Below are positions 25,143 through 38,430 of a DNA stretch of 64,000 nucleotides, in pieces. Position numbers and translations under genes: made by a program. How positions within the stretch are numbered: position 1 is the first letter of the stretch; each line of letters begins with the position of its first letter. Where the stretch lies: contig NC_071343.1 in NCBI RefSeq assembly GCF_027744825.2, positions 17,948,866 to 18,012,865 on the forward strand, given 5' to 3'. The notes beneath the pieces are model-generated. The model had not been told where the DNA came from, searched no databases, and saw nothing but the letters and a program-made list of their open reading frames with translations. Origin of the DNA: Synchiropus splendidus (Eukaryota; Chordata; Actinopteri; Syngnathiformes; Callionymidae).

Positions 25143-27730
25143 AACCATAGCAATGTGTTCTCTCATGAGTGTGTCCCGTTGAGATAACATTAAAATGCTT
25201 TCTTACAGATGACACATTGCAAAAAAATAAATCAAATCTAATAAAAAATAATCTGACTCTCTCTTTTCTTCCCCCCAACAATTGTTTTTCCCCTTTGAAA
25301 AGAGACCATAAAAATATTTTTTTTAAATATTTTGCCTTTGTTTTATTTCACATATTTGTCATATCAAAAATGAATTATCACACAATGAATGTCTTGTTTA
25401 ATAGTAATCAATTCTTGCTTGTCATTTCTCATTCCTTTCTTCCAAGGAGGCAGCACAGACAGTAGCCACAGGCTTCGAGATTCCCTCCATGTGTTGTACA
25501 GAAGGGTCACCACTCCAGGACCGGAGGGCTGCCGAGTAGAGACTGCCCTCATGACACTGGAGTGGGTTACACAGTACTACACACCTTCACAAACACCTGC
25601 ACACAGCGTTACCTGTTGGTCAACTTCCCCTACACAGTTATCTAAAGATAGTCTTGGTTTTCACTCATATGGAACCTTCATTCATGAATATCCCGACCAG
25701 TATGTTATGTATTTGGAAACTATAGTGAGAGGTCAATTGAAACTGAAACTGAATCAGAAGTATTTAACAGAAGCAAAGGACATAACTTTCTCTTACTTAC
25801 CTCCTGAACTGAAGAAGCGATTCACCGTCCAGACCCAGCAGAGCTGCAAGTGCAGAGGAATCCTTGTTTCTTTTCAGAGTGATCACAGTCAGGGTTCAAA
25901 CTGGTCGCACAATGCAGAATGATGAGGATGCTGAAGCTGCCGCGAAGGAGTGAACCGCAACTGGAGGGAGGCTGGAGCGCGAGCGCTGCCTCTGTGCTGC
26001 TGCTCCACCCCCATCTGTCTGTGTGTCACACTGAGCTGTCTGTCTCTCCCCAATTCTGCCTGTTTCTCTTCTTCTGTCTCACCTTCTGGGCGATCGAAAC
26101 TCCTCAACCAGCATCAGGTGTGTGTCTTTTTGTGTATGGGTCAGTAGATCTGTGCCCCATGAGAAGAGGGGTGTTCTGTGAGGGTGAGAGAGCGTCAGTC
26201 TGGACGGCTGAACATGAATCCAAGAGCTCAAATATCTCTTCAGCTGCACAGTTGATGGAAGCAGAAGAATATTTTTGTTTTGCACCTCATACTAAATGGC
26301 CAACTGCTCTTTGTGGCTATTGAGTATTCAAACTGGCTGATGCTGGGTTAAATTATTATTATTATTATTGTTATGAAGAGGACATTTTTCTCTGTCTTAG
26401 CTGTCAGGAAGAGCCACAGGAGGGGAAACGTTGGATTCATTTGAAGAGCACATCCACATGCAACATGAAAGGATGCCAATCACCAATATGCTACGCCTCC
26501 AGGGGGCGCACATAAAATGATAATCGAGCTCATTGAACATATTACATGTCAAATTGTTCAGCCAGTTCAGAACAAAACTGGCCGCCTTAACAGCAGTGGT
26601 GAGAAGCCATACAAGTGAATGAGAACTGAACGTCACAAAAACTGGATCAACCTTCTATGTTCCACAGTTTCTGAACTGGTGTGGATTTTTCTTTTGTCCT
26701 TTATGAATATTTATTGAAAACTATCTGCAAAGAGCATGAGAGTACAAGTCCACAAGTTGAAACTCTCACTGAGGAAATCTCAGCGAGCATACACTTAAAT
26801 CCACTGGGCAGTAGGGTTAGACAACATTGAAGATAACATACAAGAAGGTAGCAGTAACCTTGCACATCTGTGAGTAACTCAGTCTGCACTCTTCTGAAAC
26901 CAAGGAGAAATGTTACTACCAAAAACAATGAGGCAGCCTTCTCCTGCAACTTCCCATTAGTCTGAACAGTAACAAGAATTTTTTCATCACAGCACCAATC
27001 CTGAAAACCTCATGAAAGTCACAGAACTGAAGTCATGATGTCGACCTCTGGAGGTGACAGGAGCCCTAGTTTTGGACGAAAAAAATATATATTTCATACC
27101 ACATGGCTTTTACCCAAAGTCAGTTTCCTTGATTTTGGGGGATAAAACTCCTAAAATATGAAAAAGTTCTCCTCCTCTGGTGGTGCTCTGGCCTCCAGAA
27201 GCCAGCTCAGCACCACAGTATTCACCACCTCCCCTTCTCCACCTGTGGGACGCAGCTCCAGCCTCACAAACAGGAAGCTCAGCAGAAGACAGTACAGAAA
27301 TATGTCAGCAGAAATGCTCAGACCTCTTAGTTCCTTCCTCTACAGTCACACAGCCTTCAACACATGCTTGGAAACTGAATGACTCACTTCAGTGGGATTT
27401 TGTCTGAGGCATCACGCGATAGTAAATAATGATGCAGCATGTTTTTGTCATTAAGGACATTCAGACGGTGTGTGGTGTAAGATCCACAGACAACTACTAC
27501 CAGCTCCTCTCACGCTGTCCTCCTGCTTATCTGTCTCCCCGTCTCGACCGCCCTATCTGCCCTTCTCTCCGTCTGAGTGAATTTTGGTTTTGTCTGCGAG
27601 TTGCCATCTGTCTTTCCTCTTCTTCCCTCTTCCTTCTATTCTCCCCTGTCCTGTCCCCTCTGTCTCCACGCTTGCTCTGTCCGCCCAGCACGAGCTGGCC
27701 TTGTTATCTCCCATCTCCTACGGAACAATC
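25143..27730. other. Intergenic, no supported gene
   Basis: A 177-codon plus ORF at 25389-25922 has no recognisable domain, signal peptide or splice context, and I do not call it. An (ATT)n run lies at 26350-26369. The rest is unremarkable. Confidence 0.5.
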
Positions 27731-27739
27731 AAACAAATC

Positions 27740-27900
27740 GTTCATTCATCGTCTCGCGCTTATCCTGGTCGCAGGGCGCTGGAGGCAATCACAGCTGATA
27801 TCGGCCAGAAGCAGAGCACAGGCTGGGCATGAGGGGACGGTCTGTCACAAGACACACAGAGAGGGACGGACACCTGCTCTTTCACACCGCGGGGCAGTTC
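27740..27900 (+). repeat. Fish dispersed repeat (CTTATCCTGGTC type)
   Basis: The sequence cgcttatcctggtcgcaggg followed by gctggaggcaatcacagctg and atatcggccagaagcag is a diverged copy of a very common fish interspersed repeat. Its usual form reads cttatcctggtcagggtcgc...ctggagcctatcccagctga. Confidence 0.6.
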
Positions 27901-27939
27901 GTTTGCTGGTCCAGAGACGTGCTGGTTTCTGATGGAAAC

Positions 27940-29152
27940 CAGTGGCTGTAGTTTATATGTGGTGGAAGCCCTGTTGTACACTTATTTGTAAAGTCTCAGT
28001 TTCCTATCAGAAAGACTGCAACAAACCCGTCATTAACAGGTTACATGTGAACAAAAAATGTTTTGATTGTAAGTGGCGAACTTCCTTTGCCTGGATATCT
28101 CGCCGGTGTAGCCGGGGAAATGCAGGAGCGGAGAACAGTGCGATTCCCGCACTGGAATGTCACCAAACATCTGTGGTTTCTGTCATGTCCGCTCTTTAAT
28201 CTGTCTGGTTTCATCTATTGTATTTCCTCCGCGTCCCTTCCTGTGCTTTTATTTTGTGATTCTCTGTCGTTTCCATTTCCTGTCTTCCCTCCACCTTCAC
28301 AGGCATACACAGGTGGCGCTCATCTACGAATCTTCCTTCCATGGATATATTCCTCCTGACGCCAGCTACGTGTGCCAGATGGTAATGTTTTGTCTCCACT
28401 AAGGTAACTCTCTCAAGACTTCCATGTTCTTGCTCTTATCCCTGACCATCTCTAAATTCTTTGCGCGCTTGAATTCCCATTCAGCCGTAACTTTCCTTCC
28501 TCATTCTTCTTTGTTCCACTCTCACTTCTCTCCTATCATTCAGTCCGCATGTGAGCAGTTTTCCTAGTCTCACTTTTTAGTTATATTATTCCGTGAAGTT
28601 TAACCCTCGTGTGCGTGCGTGTAGTCACCACCGCCGAGCGCTTTCAGTTTGTTACCACCGTGTTGAGTTTAACTCGGGTTCCCTGTGTGTCTATATTATT
28701 TATAACATCTTTGATGATATTGTATAATTTAATTTCGTCTCCCGAGTCTTCTGTCGACCAACACTGACTGCATGTGGGTCCATCCACCCGCCATCATGCC
28801 AGTTTCATTGCTCTGAAGTTAGTTTGCCCATAAAAATCCATATATGTTTAAGCCACATGCTACCCAGAGCGAGAAAAGAGTAGTGGTTAGTCGGGAAATG
28901 ATAGTATGAGCGTCCAATCGCAGGGCACGTACAAGTCACATTCAACATGAGGCCAGCTAGAAGGCCTCGCTGAAAAACAACACCGGGATATAATTTGACA
29001 TGAGTATGATTATTATATATACTATATATAATATATAGTTTTGGAAAATACATAAAAAAATGAAATTCACTTTTGTCATAAATAAGCTCATGATTTCTGG
29101 TTATGTCAGGGCCAGCAGAGAAGGCCTTGCTGGCCCTGATGGTCCGCCACTG
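27940..29152. mobile_element. DNA transposon-like repeat with nested insertion, copy 1
   Basis: The ends read cagtggctgtag and gtccgccactg, an imperfect terminal inverted repeat. Blocks at 27965-28155 and 28825-29130 match, in order and orientation, blocks at 56630-56850 and 56855-57280. Shared text includes ccctgttgtacac, gaaagactgcaacaa, ggaatgtcaccaaacat, aaaaacaacaccgggatata and ctcatgatttctggttatg. About 670 bp (28156-28824) present here is absent from the other copy. No transposase ORF is visible. Confidence 0.6.
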
Positions 29153-29239
29153 CTTGCCCTGTATTTATTTTATGCATATTTTTCAATACCTTCATAAGCA
29201 TTGGGGAACACACTCAAGGCAGGAGATATGATCGCAACC

Positions 29240-29368
29240 TCGCAATACTGTTTCATGATACCTCATCATAGTTTAAACCACTATTTCATAAAAAAAACGA
29301 TGACCATTTTTAAACTGAGCGCGCCACCTTCTGAGCTCTAAAAGTGAAAAAATTATTATGAAGCACCA
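29240..29368. repeat. Partial TTCATGAAAC MITE
   Basis: It carries ctgtttcatgatacctcatc at one end and gcgcgccaccttctgagctc in the core, a diverged member of the fold-back family. Confidence 0.5.
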
Positions 29369-32300
29369 AGGAGAGTTATTGATCAGGGTCGCACAGAGGG
29401 ATGAATCCTTCAAAACACTCCTGGATCCTGAAAAAAATAGTGTTAAAGTATGTTATAACATCCTGTAAATTGAAATGACATCTATTCATCTGTTGTGGAG
29501 TTATTCTCCTCATACAATGGCACGCAGATTGAATATCTAATCCTTACATGACTAGTACAAATGGCTGTAGCTACTTGTACTAGTGTACTACTAGGTCTAC
29601 TTTCAACTGTAAGTATGGCAGCTCAAAGTTCGGGATGCTGTTTTTCTGTGCTGCAGCAAGCATTATTGTGTTGCACAGGGTTGTTTAGAAGTTGCCTTCT
29701 AGGACCATATTCGATCAGATCAACTCTATTTTGTATCTCTCCAAACTAATCATATATCAAACACATGAATATTGGTTTATTTATGGACTTTTCTCCTACA
29801 CATTCCCTCAACCAATGATCTATTGAGAAGGTTCTAACCAATTCAAATCAAACACATTTCTATACCCAAGCATGTATCAATAAAAACTACTCCTGTGGTA
29901 AGAAACATATCAGTAATTCCAAACAGAGAGGTCTTAAAGTATGATGTATTTTGCATAAACTAGGGCTTTTTTGGGTTAATTCGCTCATGCAGTCTAAGGC
30001 CAAGTAAACACAAAATGACAGTCGGAGGGGTGGCGGTGGGTGGTTCTCCAGTTTTCAACCAGGTTAACTCCTGATATTCTTATCTCTTGTGTGGTTTTCC
30101 CATTAGAGAATCTTGTGGTGTGAGGCGTGTTTAGAGTAAATTTGTCCCGATAATCGGCTCTGAAAACATGTGAAACTAAATGGCTCACATGTTCAGTATT
30201 TAAGATCATGTTTCACGTCACAGTTCAAGACACTCCTGACTTGGACTGTGACATAAAATGGAATGTAGCTAGTCAAGACGCAATCAGACTGAGAAACACG
30301 GAAGCAAGGGCAAGTCTACAAAGGTACTGATTTGATAACAATAAGGTTTTTAATCCTTAGAGAGGAACAAGCAAATGTCACGCTCACCTGGTCCATTCCT
30401 TCAAGCGTCAGGGCGGCGTTGGTGACTCTTCTTTCTATTCTGCGTGCAGCAGTGAAACATGGCCACCACCATCATGTCCACTTCCATGTTGCGTGTGATG
30501 TTTTCCACTTCCTGCTTCTTCTCTCTTGGCTGGGAGGATGAGCTTCTAGATGATGGTGGTGGACCAGAATCTTGTCGGGGAGCACCACAGATACGAGGAT
30601 AAACAGCAGGCTCCTCTGTTTTGACGTGGCTCAATTTTCTGGAAACTGTCCTTTGGCCCTTTTCCACTTACATACATCCACATTACTTTAAGCCTCAGCA
30701 GGGTAAAGTCATGTTCTGAGAGAATTTTCCAGGCCTGAACCCAGTATAGCGCGACAGATTTCAGTTGATAATCAGCTCTCAAAACCAAAGATGCTTCAAA
30801 ATTCAATTCAATAACCAGCAATAATGCGGCTCATGAAATAAAGAGTGTTGCTTTCATGAGCTGTTTGCATGTGGAATATCCTGGAAACTTCCAACAGGCA
30901 GGATTGAAAGGCATTAGAGAACTCTCCTTGTTCTTATGAGAGATGTGCCACGTCTCCTCTGAAGCTCCACAACACATGGATGAACGTCCTCGCTGCCTCC
31001 TTCCGACAGGATGAGCAGACTTTGTTAATTGGGAGCTGCACTGTCCCCAAAGTCATTTGGCAGGAGAAATATTCTCTCCATGTTTATGAGGATTTTATAA
31101 GAGAGGTTTTGAGTGTGAAACATGACACGCGAGGTCAGACCCAGTGTTCTGTTATTGGCTGCACCTGACCCTGCATTCTGTGGAGCATTTAGCTTTCAAC
31201 TCCCAGTTGACCCGATGAGTGCAAACAGTATAGACAGATTCCACGCGCTGTGTGAGCAGTGGGAGAGAAAATGGAGGCTTACATTCGTCCTCTAAGAATA
31301 ACTGCTGATTTATGATGTGCTTCAGTGTGGCAATACGGCCGAGGAAAATGACCACTGAAGGATTCAAATGCAGATGCACTGGAGCACTTGTGGTTATCAA
31401 TGTGTTCCTTAACACGCATTTAGCGCTTTAACTGTGAAACACTGCTGAGATTGGTTTTATGTGACACATTAGCAGCAACAGAAAATGATTAATGTAACAT
31501 AATTTGAGACACTATTTTTTTTTTTTAGGACGTATGCTTCAGATGGCCCACTTCCTGGTCCATCGTGTGGTGGCCCATTTATGACGCAGTCTTCTGACGT
31601 ATCTGAACCCTTCTGAAGGGGCTGCAGAACTGTTAACAGCAAACTGAAAACAGTGCTAAATAATGCGTACATTCATTCAGAATTACTATGATAAAGATGA
31701 CACAGTACTGCAGGATCTGTTTACTGAGTATGCATAAGCGTGACTTGACTCTCATGATCATTTCACATAAATACTTGATATTGGTTATGTGAGAAATGTT
31801 TTGTAGTTACTAAAGTTTGCAGCCCAATATCCAAAGGGCCACCATGGAGACATTCTTGTGGTAGTGCTTCTCTTTGTCAAGTGGGCTCAATTCTGTGCAT
31901 TCTGTCCGGCCCTCGGGAACTATAAAAAGTTCAGTTCAGAAATTAAATTCTAAACTATTTTAAAGTACACCAAGAACTACAAAATGTTGCTCTTGCACAT
32001 GTTAGCAAGGGGGGATTGTGAGATTGTAATTGTCAGAGTGTCTTTGTGAGTCAGTGATGAAGAAGGGCAGGTTGTGTGTTTTGATGCTAACCACAGAGAA
32101 GCCTAGACTTCAATATTCAAAGACTATGGTTTACTGTTTTGAATTAAATGGCTCTGACCAACCTCAACATGGTTCTGGAACTAGTGCTGTTCTGGACCCT
32201 CAGAAGCTCTCTGCGTTCCATCTAACCAGGCCGTACCTGGCCAGCAGTTCACACACCAGGTCGACGTGTTCTATTGAATACAGCACACCCATCAATGATG

Positions 32301-34140
32301 TCATGGTTCTTGAGCTCAACCCGTCTTTTTAGGGTTCCGGCCGAGATCCAACTGTCCAGGTTTCATACCAGTATAAACCAGCGATATTTCAGGCGACGAC
32401 TGATGACGTCTGATCCGTTCATATGTTTTAAATTCACATTAAAAAAAGAGCAGAACCCATCAGATGCAACTCACTGTTGATGTTTGGGGTATGATACACA
32501 GTATATACAAAATTGTAAATGAAACATTTTTGGTCACAGAGGGCTACTTTTCTGTAAAAGACGCAGAAACAAAGTCACCTATGCATGTACAGTTAAAAAA
32601 AAAAATATTGTTAATGTTGTTCATTTTTGCTTTTCATCATAGTATTAGTATGCTTATATGTTGCATATTGTGTATTGTATTTAATATTATGACAATTTTT
32701 TTTTTCAAAACACTTGAGCACATCACATGCCATACTTCAGAACGCTTTAATGTGAATATGCTTTGTCTGTATGGTCAATACAAACCTTGTTGTAAATAGT
32801 TTGGCAACATGACTTGATGTCACCGGAGAAGCAGCACGCTGTGGACAAGCTTCGAAATATTTTCTCTTCATTTCTACCCCTGACGTCAAGGCCTCATAGT
32901 CAACCCCTTATTTGAGCCACAGGAAAGTTCTTAGTTTGTACTTAGCAATGTGATGAATTGAATTTGCTTTCAGATGTTCATGTTGACCAAGACGTGCTCC
33001 ATTTCACTATTCTTTACAGCAGTATTATTGAGTCACGGCAGGATTGTGCGAGTCCATTCCCAGCTGCATGGAGTCCTCTGATGGGCGCCAAATTTCATTA
33101 CATACACAAGGCCTGATCTCTCCCGGCATCGCTGACTTTTAGCAGGTGATTTTTTTTTTCTTCTCTTTAAACAATGTTGCTTTCTATTCATGGCGTAACT
33201 AGTGGTTTGAGCTCCATGTTTAATTCATAAGAGGGCATGTGATGGTACTTTAGTGAAGGAAATGGTTCCCTTTGAAAGTGTGGTGGAGCTTGTTAATGGT
33301 CGGGAGCCATCCGTGCTGGTGGATGAACCAGAAACCCCTCTGACAGTGTGCTGGCAGTGAGTCATCACTCGGGAAGCCAAGCAGCTTCTGGCAGGAAGAG
33401 CCATTAAATTCCTCACATTCACAGTTTATTGGCTTTGACTGGCGCGCTGTTATTTTAATAACTCTCCCGAATATTGGACACGCCTTCCCATTACAGTGCA
33501 CCCAGTTTAGACACACAAAGGACGAAGGCGGCACAAATTACAGTTATATTAAATTTGACGCTGAAATATGTGTGTTGAACACCTTCACATAACAAAAGTC
33601 ACGATTGTTGTGGATGGCAGCGTCTGCTGAGAGCGTGAGTGAAAAACAGGCATGTTTTACTGCACCACTGTTTCAAATCGGCGAGGATTTCTTGCAGAGA
33701 AACACGCGGCACCATGTCAAGTTGGAGCGGAGAGAAACGAACAGACAGGAAATCTGCGGGTGAAAAGTGACGTGAATCCGGGAACATTCCATAATAAAAG
33801 ACAATGAGTTGACATTAGTTGCATTTCACGGTGAAAGAGCAAAGTAAACATGAGGTCAAAACCGCCGAGCGTGATCGACAACAGAGCTTTTTTTCTTCAC
33901 AACTTGACAGCATGGATGACGAAACATCCATTTTGGAGGTCAGGCCCATACTATATGACACTTATCACAAACACTATAAAGACAATGTTAGAAAAGAAAG
34001 AGTCTGTGAGTTTGGACTGGCCAAATTCATACCGCACATTTGACAATGCTCGCTTGACGGAGTGGAGAACAACTGCTCCGCTCCTCGTGTCACGTGTGGC
34101 AGTCGCGATCTGACTTTTTAAAAACGTTTACATGAGTAAA
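29369..34140. other. Intergenic, no gene seen
   Basis: No ORF here has domain motifs with splice context. The 33000-33540 part has balanced composition with several GC-rich patches and could be conserved non-coding DNA, but nothing in a single sequence proves it. Confidence 0.5.
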
Positions 34141-34143
34141 TGG

Positions 34144-34478
34144 AACTTCAAATGAAATATTTGATGGCACTTGCTACCACACATGAAAGAGTTACATGAG
34201 CAAAAGACAACATTTTTACCAAGCGGCTGACATGTTCCGTGCTGTCATTCAGTCCAAGAAGTAGCTCAGACTCATTCCAAAAGGTTGTTTATGAACATTC
34301 CATGACAAATAAATACAAGCTGTACATGTTATCCAGTCACAATGCAGTTTCATCAGCAAACCAGGAAGTAGGACATGTGCATAGTAAACAACCTGCTTAA
34401 CATATGTGGTGTTTTGCTAATATAAATGTTTCACTGGTGCTAGATAGTACCATCGAATCCTTTCGATCCATGGAATCC
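34144..34478. repeat. Fold-back element, copy 2
   Basis: It shares aacttcaaatgaa, gagcaaaagacaac, aaccaggaagta, aaacaacctgctt and the ttttgctaatata end with the element at 8566-8894, in the same order. It is more diverged. Confidence 0.55.
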
Positions 34479-36599
34479 AATATTTTGCAGCAGTAGAATT
34501 TGTTCTAAGGGCACTTTGTTGTAGTTTTATTTTATCGAGAGAACATGTTTAATTTTGCAGTCATTGGCCAGTCAGTTCATGAGGGGGATAAAGTTTGACG
34601 ACAAACTGAAGTTTATTTAGTTTTATATTACACATTTTGAAGCATCAGTGACATAAATATGTTTTCATGATTTTGGAATGGTTTTGCCATTTGAAGCATG
34701 ACTGCAACAGAACATCAGCCATAAATAAAATGGTGAAAACTATTGGCATTGTAGATCTTTCAGTCTTTTGGTTTGCTTACCTCATTTTTGGTTTTCAATT
34801 TCAGCCAGAAGTTTTTATTTCATTGCGTCCTGAATGTACGGAGCCTCAGACCTGACATGGTAAAAATAGAAATTAAAGAGTCCCCACGAAACAAGTAAAA
34901 TGTACGCACGAAATACGAATGTGTGGGGCTGCTGTACCTACCACCACATCTAGCCCCTGCATTAGCATATGAGGTTGCACTGTTATATACTAAATAATAA
35001 ATGGAACTTCTACTTCTCACAACCTTGTTGTTCTTTCTGCTATATTGTATACATTGTTATCCTTCATGTCTAATAGCACATATGTGTTTTTTTGGACCGC
35101 AGTTCAGCAGTGTGGCACCTGTAGCTGACAGAACTGTTTCAAAATATATTTAGAAAAATTCAGATTGATTTCTTGTTTCCTTAACTAGTCAATAATATAA
35201 TCAGTGCATTGGAGGCATATAATTTATCGTCCATAATAATAATAATAATCCACAATGTTCTGACTTTCTAAACCCTCCAGCAGAAAGAGTGTTGAAGCAA
35301 ATGGAATCCCAGATCAGTGCGCAAGCTCTCATTGTCATTTTTACCACGTCAGGTGTGTTGCTCCGTATGAATGTGAATGTCAGGCGTTTGTCAGTCAGAG
35401 AACCTCAGAGGCACCATCACATCCTTCCTCCTGGAGTCTTGAAGACCACCAAGAACGCAATCATGGCTGCTGACCTGTGTCCCACCTAATCTCTGACAGC
35501 CACTGCTATTGACATCCAGTAATTACTCTGTCAACAGCTGAATGCAACAGGCTGTGGCCACTAAGGAAAACCCGAATTATTGATTCAAGTTATTTGAATA
35601 TATAAGAGCAGTCAGTGGCGACCATCCCCGACCATCGCCTATCGATTGCTGGTTATCCGGCGTGAGATTTGAGTAGTCGGAAGTGAGCAGGCGGGCGGAC
35701 GTCAGCCTCCCTGGAATACTTGGTCCTGTTGGTTTGGCTGTTGGTCCAGGGAGACTTGGGAGACAATATAGCTGGTAAACACGGAAGGGAGAGGAGCTCT
35801 GCACATATTTCCCTCCGGAGTTTGGCCACACTTGGAAGGTCTTCCGATGTTGAACGGATGATTGCCAACACGCATGGATGAAGCGTTTGGGGGCGTCCAC
35901 TGGACAGCCATTACAAAATGAGTTTTTTTCTTCCGACTACACACGGTTCTGGTGGGGCTCTTCTGCAGGGGTATCAATCAAAACCAACTCACACTATAGA
36001 GACACGTGGGATGTCTGTTAGGGCCAGTCTCAAAACACAACATGGACCTGTTGCTCTGTCTTCTTCATGTGTCTCGGCATCCCAGCGGAACCAGGGAGCT
36101 CCAGTTGCTGATACTAAAGGACAAGCTTTCCTTTTCACATGTCTTGACTCGAGAGCTGATCCGCTTTGGATTCATGCCCCTATTAAAATTCAGGCTTGGA
36201 CGTGAATTCAGATTATGCAGACACGCATTTTGTATAAATACAGTGTTTATCAATGAGGTACGTCTTCAAAATGTCATCCCTCATCTTTCATTTTCCTAAT
36301 ACTATGGTGGACGCGCTTAAACATTCCTTCCATGTACCGATCTATTATGCCTCCTTTTATCCACCCACCTGTCCGTCAGTCCACTCATTTATCACCCATT
36401 TATTTCTACCCATCTTTTCATGCACTCACCATCCACTATCCATCATCCTCCCATCATTCTTTACAGTCCCATACCTCCATTCATTTGTGCAACAAATTGT
36501 CTGTTCGTCGTCTTTAACATATATCGTGTCCATCCTCGACAGCCTGTCTTTAGTCACAGTGTTCAAAGTTTGTCTCAGTCCACATTTGTTAGTGCTCAA
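34479..36599. other. Intergenic, no gene seen
   Basis: An (ataata)n run lies near 35237. A GC-rich block at 35620-35990 stands out from the AT-rich flanks and may be a transposon piece, but I do not recognise it. The 36360-36500 stretch is a pyrimidine-rich simple-sequence tract (ccatc/cctcc). Confidence 0.45.
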
Positions 36600-37680
36600 C
36601 TGTGTTGGGCAAGTTTCTTTAAGTTTGTAACTTAGTTACAGTTACTTGTTACCTCATTCAAAAGTAACTTGCTTACTTCAAGTTACTCATTCCTTTCAAA
36701 GTAACTAGTTACTAGCAAAACTAACTGTATATTATAGCAGAGTTCATACCTAACCATCTTAGAACAGTGACGGTCATCAGGCTGGGTCGACTGCTAAACT
36801 ACAACGCCGGGTAATAAAGGCAATCTATATTGATCTATGAGCCCTGACCCACTTCAAGTGCAATGCTATTACAAAGTCGCCACTTAGTGCAATGGCACCG
36901 AGAGCGCAAGTGAACGAATGACAATATTCAAACTTTTGATCGGCATATTTATTGCAATCATTCAGATTAGAAACTGCACTTTTAGCAGTGCAAAAAAAGA
37001 AAAACTCTTTACAGAACACTCAGTAGTAGCAGGAACAACCAATAGTGCAAAAGCGATGCCGATGATCATCTCAACAGCAACACAACTGGAAACATCAACT
37101 GCAGTGACAACTCCATCCGTCATCCACAACATTCCTCGCTGCTGCTAGTATGTTCGACTGCTTCTGAGATAAAGAATGTGACACAGGCGCTCCGAACTGC
37201 TGTTTGGCTGCAGTGTCTTCTCCTGTGGCGTCAGACTAGCGAAACTTTGCAGCGTCTGCTTCGGGCTCTTTTCCCACCAGCTTGGTCGATCGACGCGTGC
37301 GCTTTCTGAAGATGTTTCGCCAGATTGTCATTGCTTGTTTTGGACGTACATAGTGTTTTCGAGCCTCCACATAACTTGCACGCCACTACAATATTTAAGA
37401 GCTAAAAAGGAAAAATAATGAGAATATACCCACAATAGGAATCCCACCCCTCGGACCGCCATTGGTTTCACATGCGCGACGCTGCGTCACGTGACCACTG
37501 TGGAAGAGAAGCTTTTAATGCACGTAACGGTCACTGCTTTATAAACTTTCTAAAGAGTTTTGAATGTGACGTAACGAGTAACTTGCATGTTTAAATACAC
37601 AGTAATGACAAACGCGTTATTACAAAAGATAACGTAGTTTCGATAATGCGTTACTTGATAACGTGTTAGTCCCAACACTG
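36600..37680 (-). mobile_element. hAT-type DNA transposon with BED zinc-finger remnant
   Basis: The terminal inverted repeats read ctgtgttgggcaagt on the left and, inverted on the right, cagtgttgggactaac. The 8-bp flanks gtgctcaa (36592-36599) and gcgctcag (37681-37688) match at 6 of 8 positions, the target-site length of hAT elements. The subterminal regions are full of agtaact/gttact repeats, as in a well-known fish hAT group. On the minus strand, 37240-37386 encodes a BED-finger-like C-x2-C and H-x4-H pattern. No full transposase remains, so it is non-autonomous. Confidence 0.75.
37240..37386 (-). pseudogene. BED zinc-finger fragment of hAT transposase
   Basis: The minus-strand translation includes VACKLCGGSKTLCTSKTS and NDNLAKHLQKAHASID, the C-x2-C...H-x4-H arrangement of BED fingers found at the N-terminus of hAT transposases. 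The open stretch is about 49 codons and no catalytic domain follows. It is a DNA-binding remnant inside the element at 36600. Confidence 0.7.
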
Positions 37681-38279
37681 GCGCTCAGTGTCCCGATGTA
37701 GCACTGTTGCGGTTCTGCCATGGTCTCAGTGTAGAGCCTAAACTTGGACATATCAATGAGGGGTTGGGCGCAAACCATGTGACTGGGCCCATCTTCATCA
37801 TGGCTTCCACGCTGCCTCAGCAGCAGCGAGCAATTACTGAGTCCCCATCATCATCATCATCATCATCAGCGTCGTGGCTGCTGTCCAACTGGGACACAAA
37901 GAGTTGTTATAACAAGCGGATGGCAATTACAATCACAAGCGTATCGACAGTTTTCAGCGAACCCACTAGTGGCTGTGCCCTTAATAAGGCTCCTCGACCG
38001 TCCCTTCAGAGTTGCTGGGCCAGAGTCATCATGTTCTGCACCCTCCTCTCCTTTTCTGTGGCTCCTCTTTCATCTTTATACGGTCCACTCTTGGTTGCCT
38101 CAATGGGGAAAAAGTCTTCCACACACTTGAAACCCAGAACTCACTGTTGGACATGTCCGCATTTCACATAAGCGACTCATGTGCCTCAATCTATTCAACA
38201 TTTTAAATCCGTCTACATGAATCATGATCAGATCAGAGCAGTAGCTCTGTAGTTTTTAGTAGTTTTAGCAGTAACACAG
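37681..38279. other. Intergenic with (cat)n run
   Basis: A (cat)n run lies at about 37847-37868. The plus ORF over it (37707-38171) has no recognisable domain. Confidence 0.4.
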
Positions 38280-38399
38280 CTACTTTGTTGTGTAGCTGTA
38301 ATAATCTTTTGAGCCATTGTGTGTCTGGGCCTCCTGAAGGTCTGGGTCCTGCGGCAGGGACTCCTTCACGATGTCCGAGGCTCTGTCCTGCCACTGCAG
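38280..38399 (-). pseudogene. Orphan exon-like ORF, 39 codons to stop
   Basis: On the minus strand an acceptor-like gatgtcag is followed by an open frame starting LQWQDRASDIVKESLPQD and ending NGSKDYYSYTTK before TAG. The composition is charged and exon-like, unlike the AT-rich flanks. I do not recognise the protein and see no companion exon. It could be a terminal exon of an unannotated minus-strand gene, a pseudogene fragment, or chance. Confidence 0.25.
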
Positions 38400-38430
38400 C
38401 TGACATCTTGTCTGCCTCATGTGGCCACCT

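Noticed and set aside
25389..25922. 177-codon plus-strand ORF
   Set aside because: It has no recognisable domain, no signal peptide or membrane pattern that holds up, and no neighbouring exons. Length alone is within chance for 64 kb.
27429..27932. 167-codon plus-strand ORF
   Set aside because: It crosses a pyrimidine-rich tract and a common fish interspersed repeat; the Ser/Pro/Leu-rich product is what such DNA yields in any frame.
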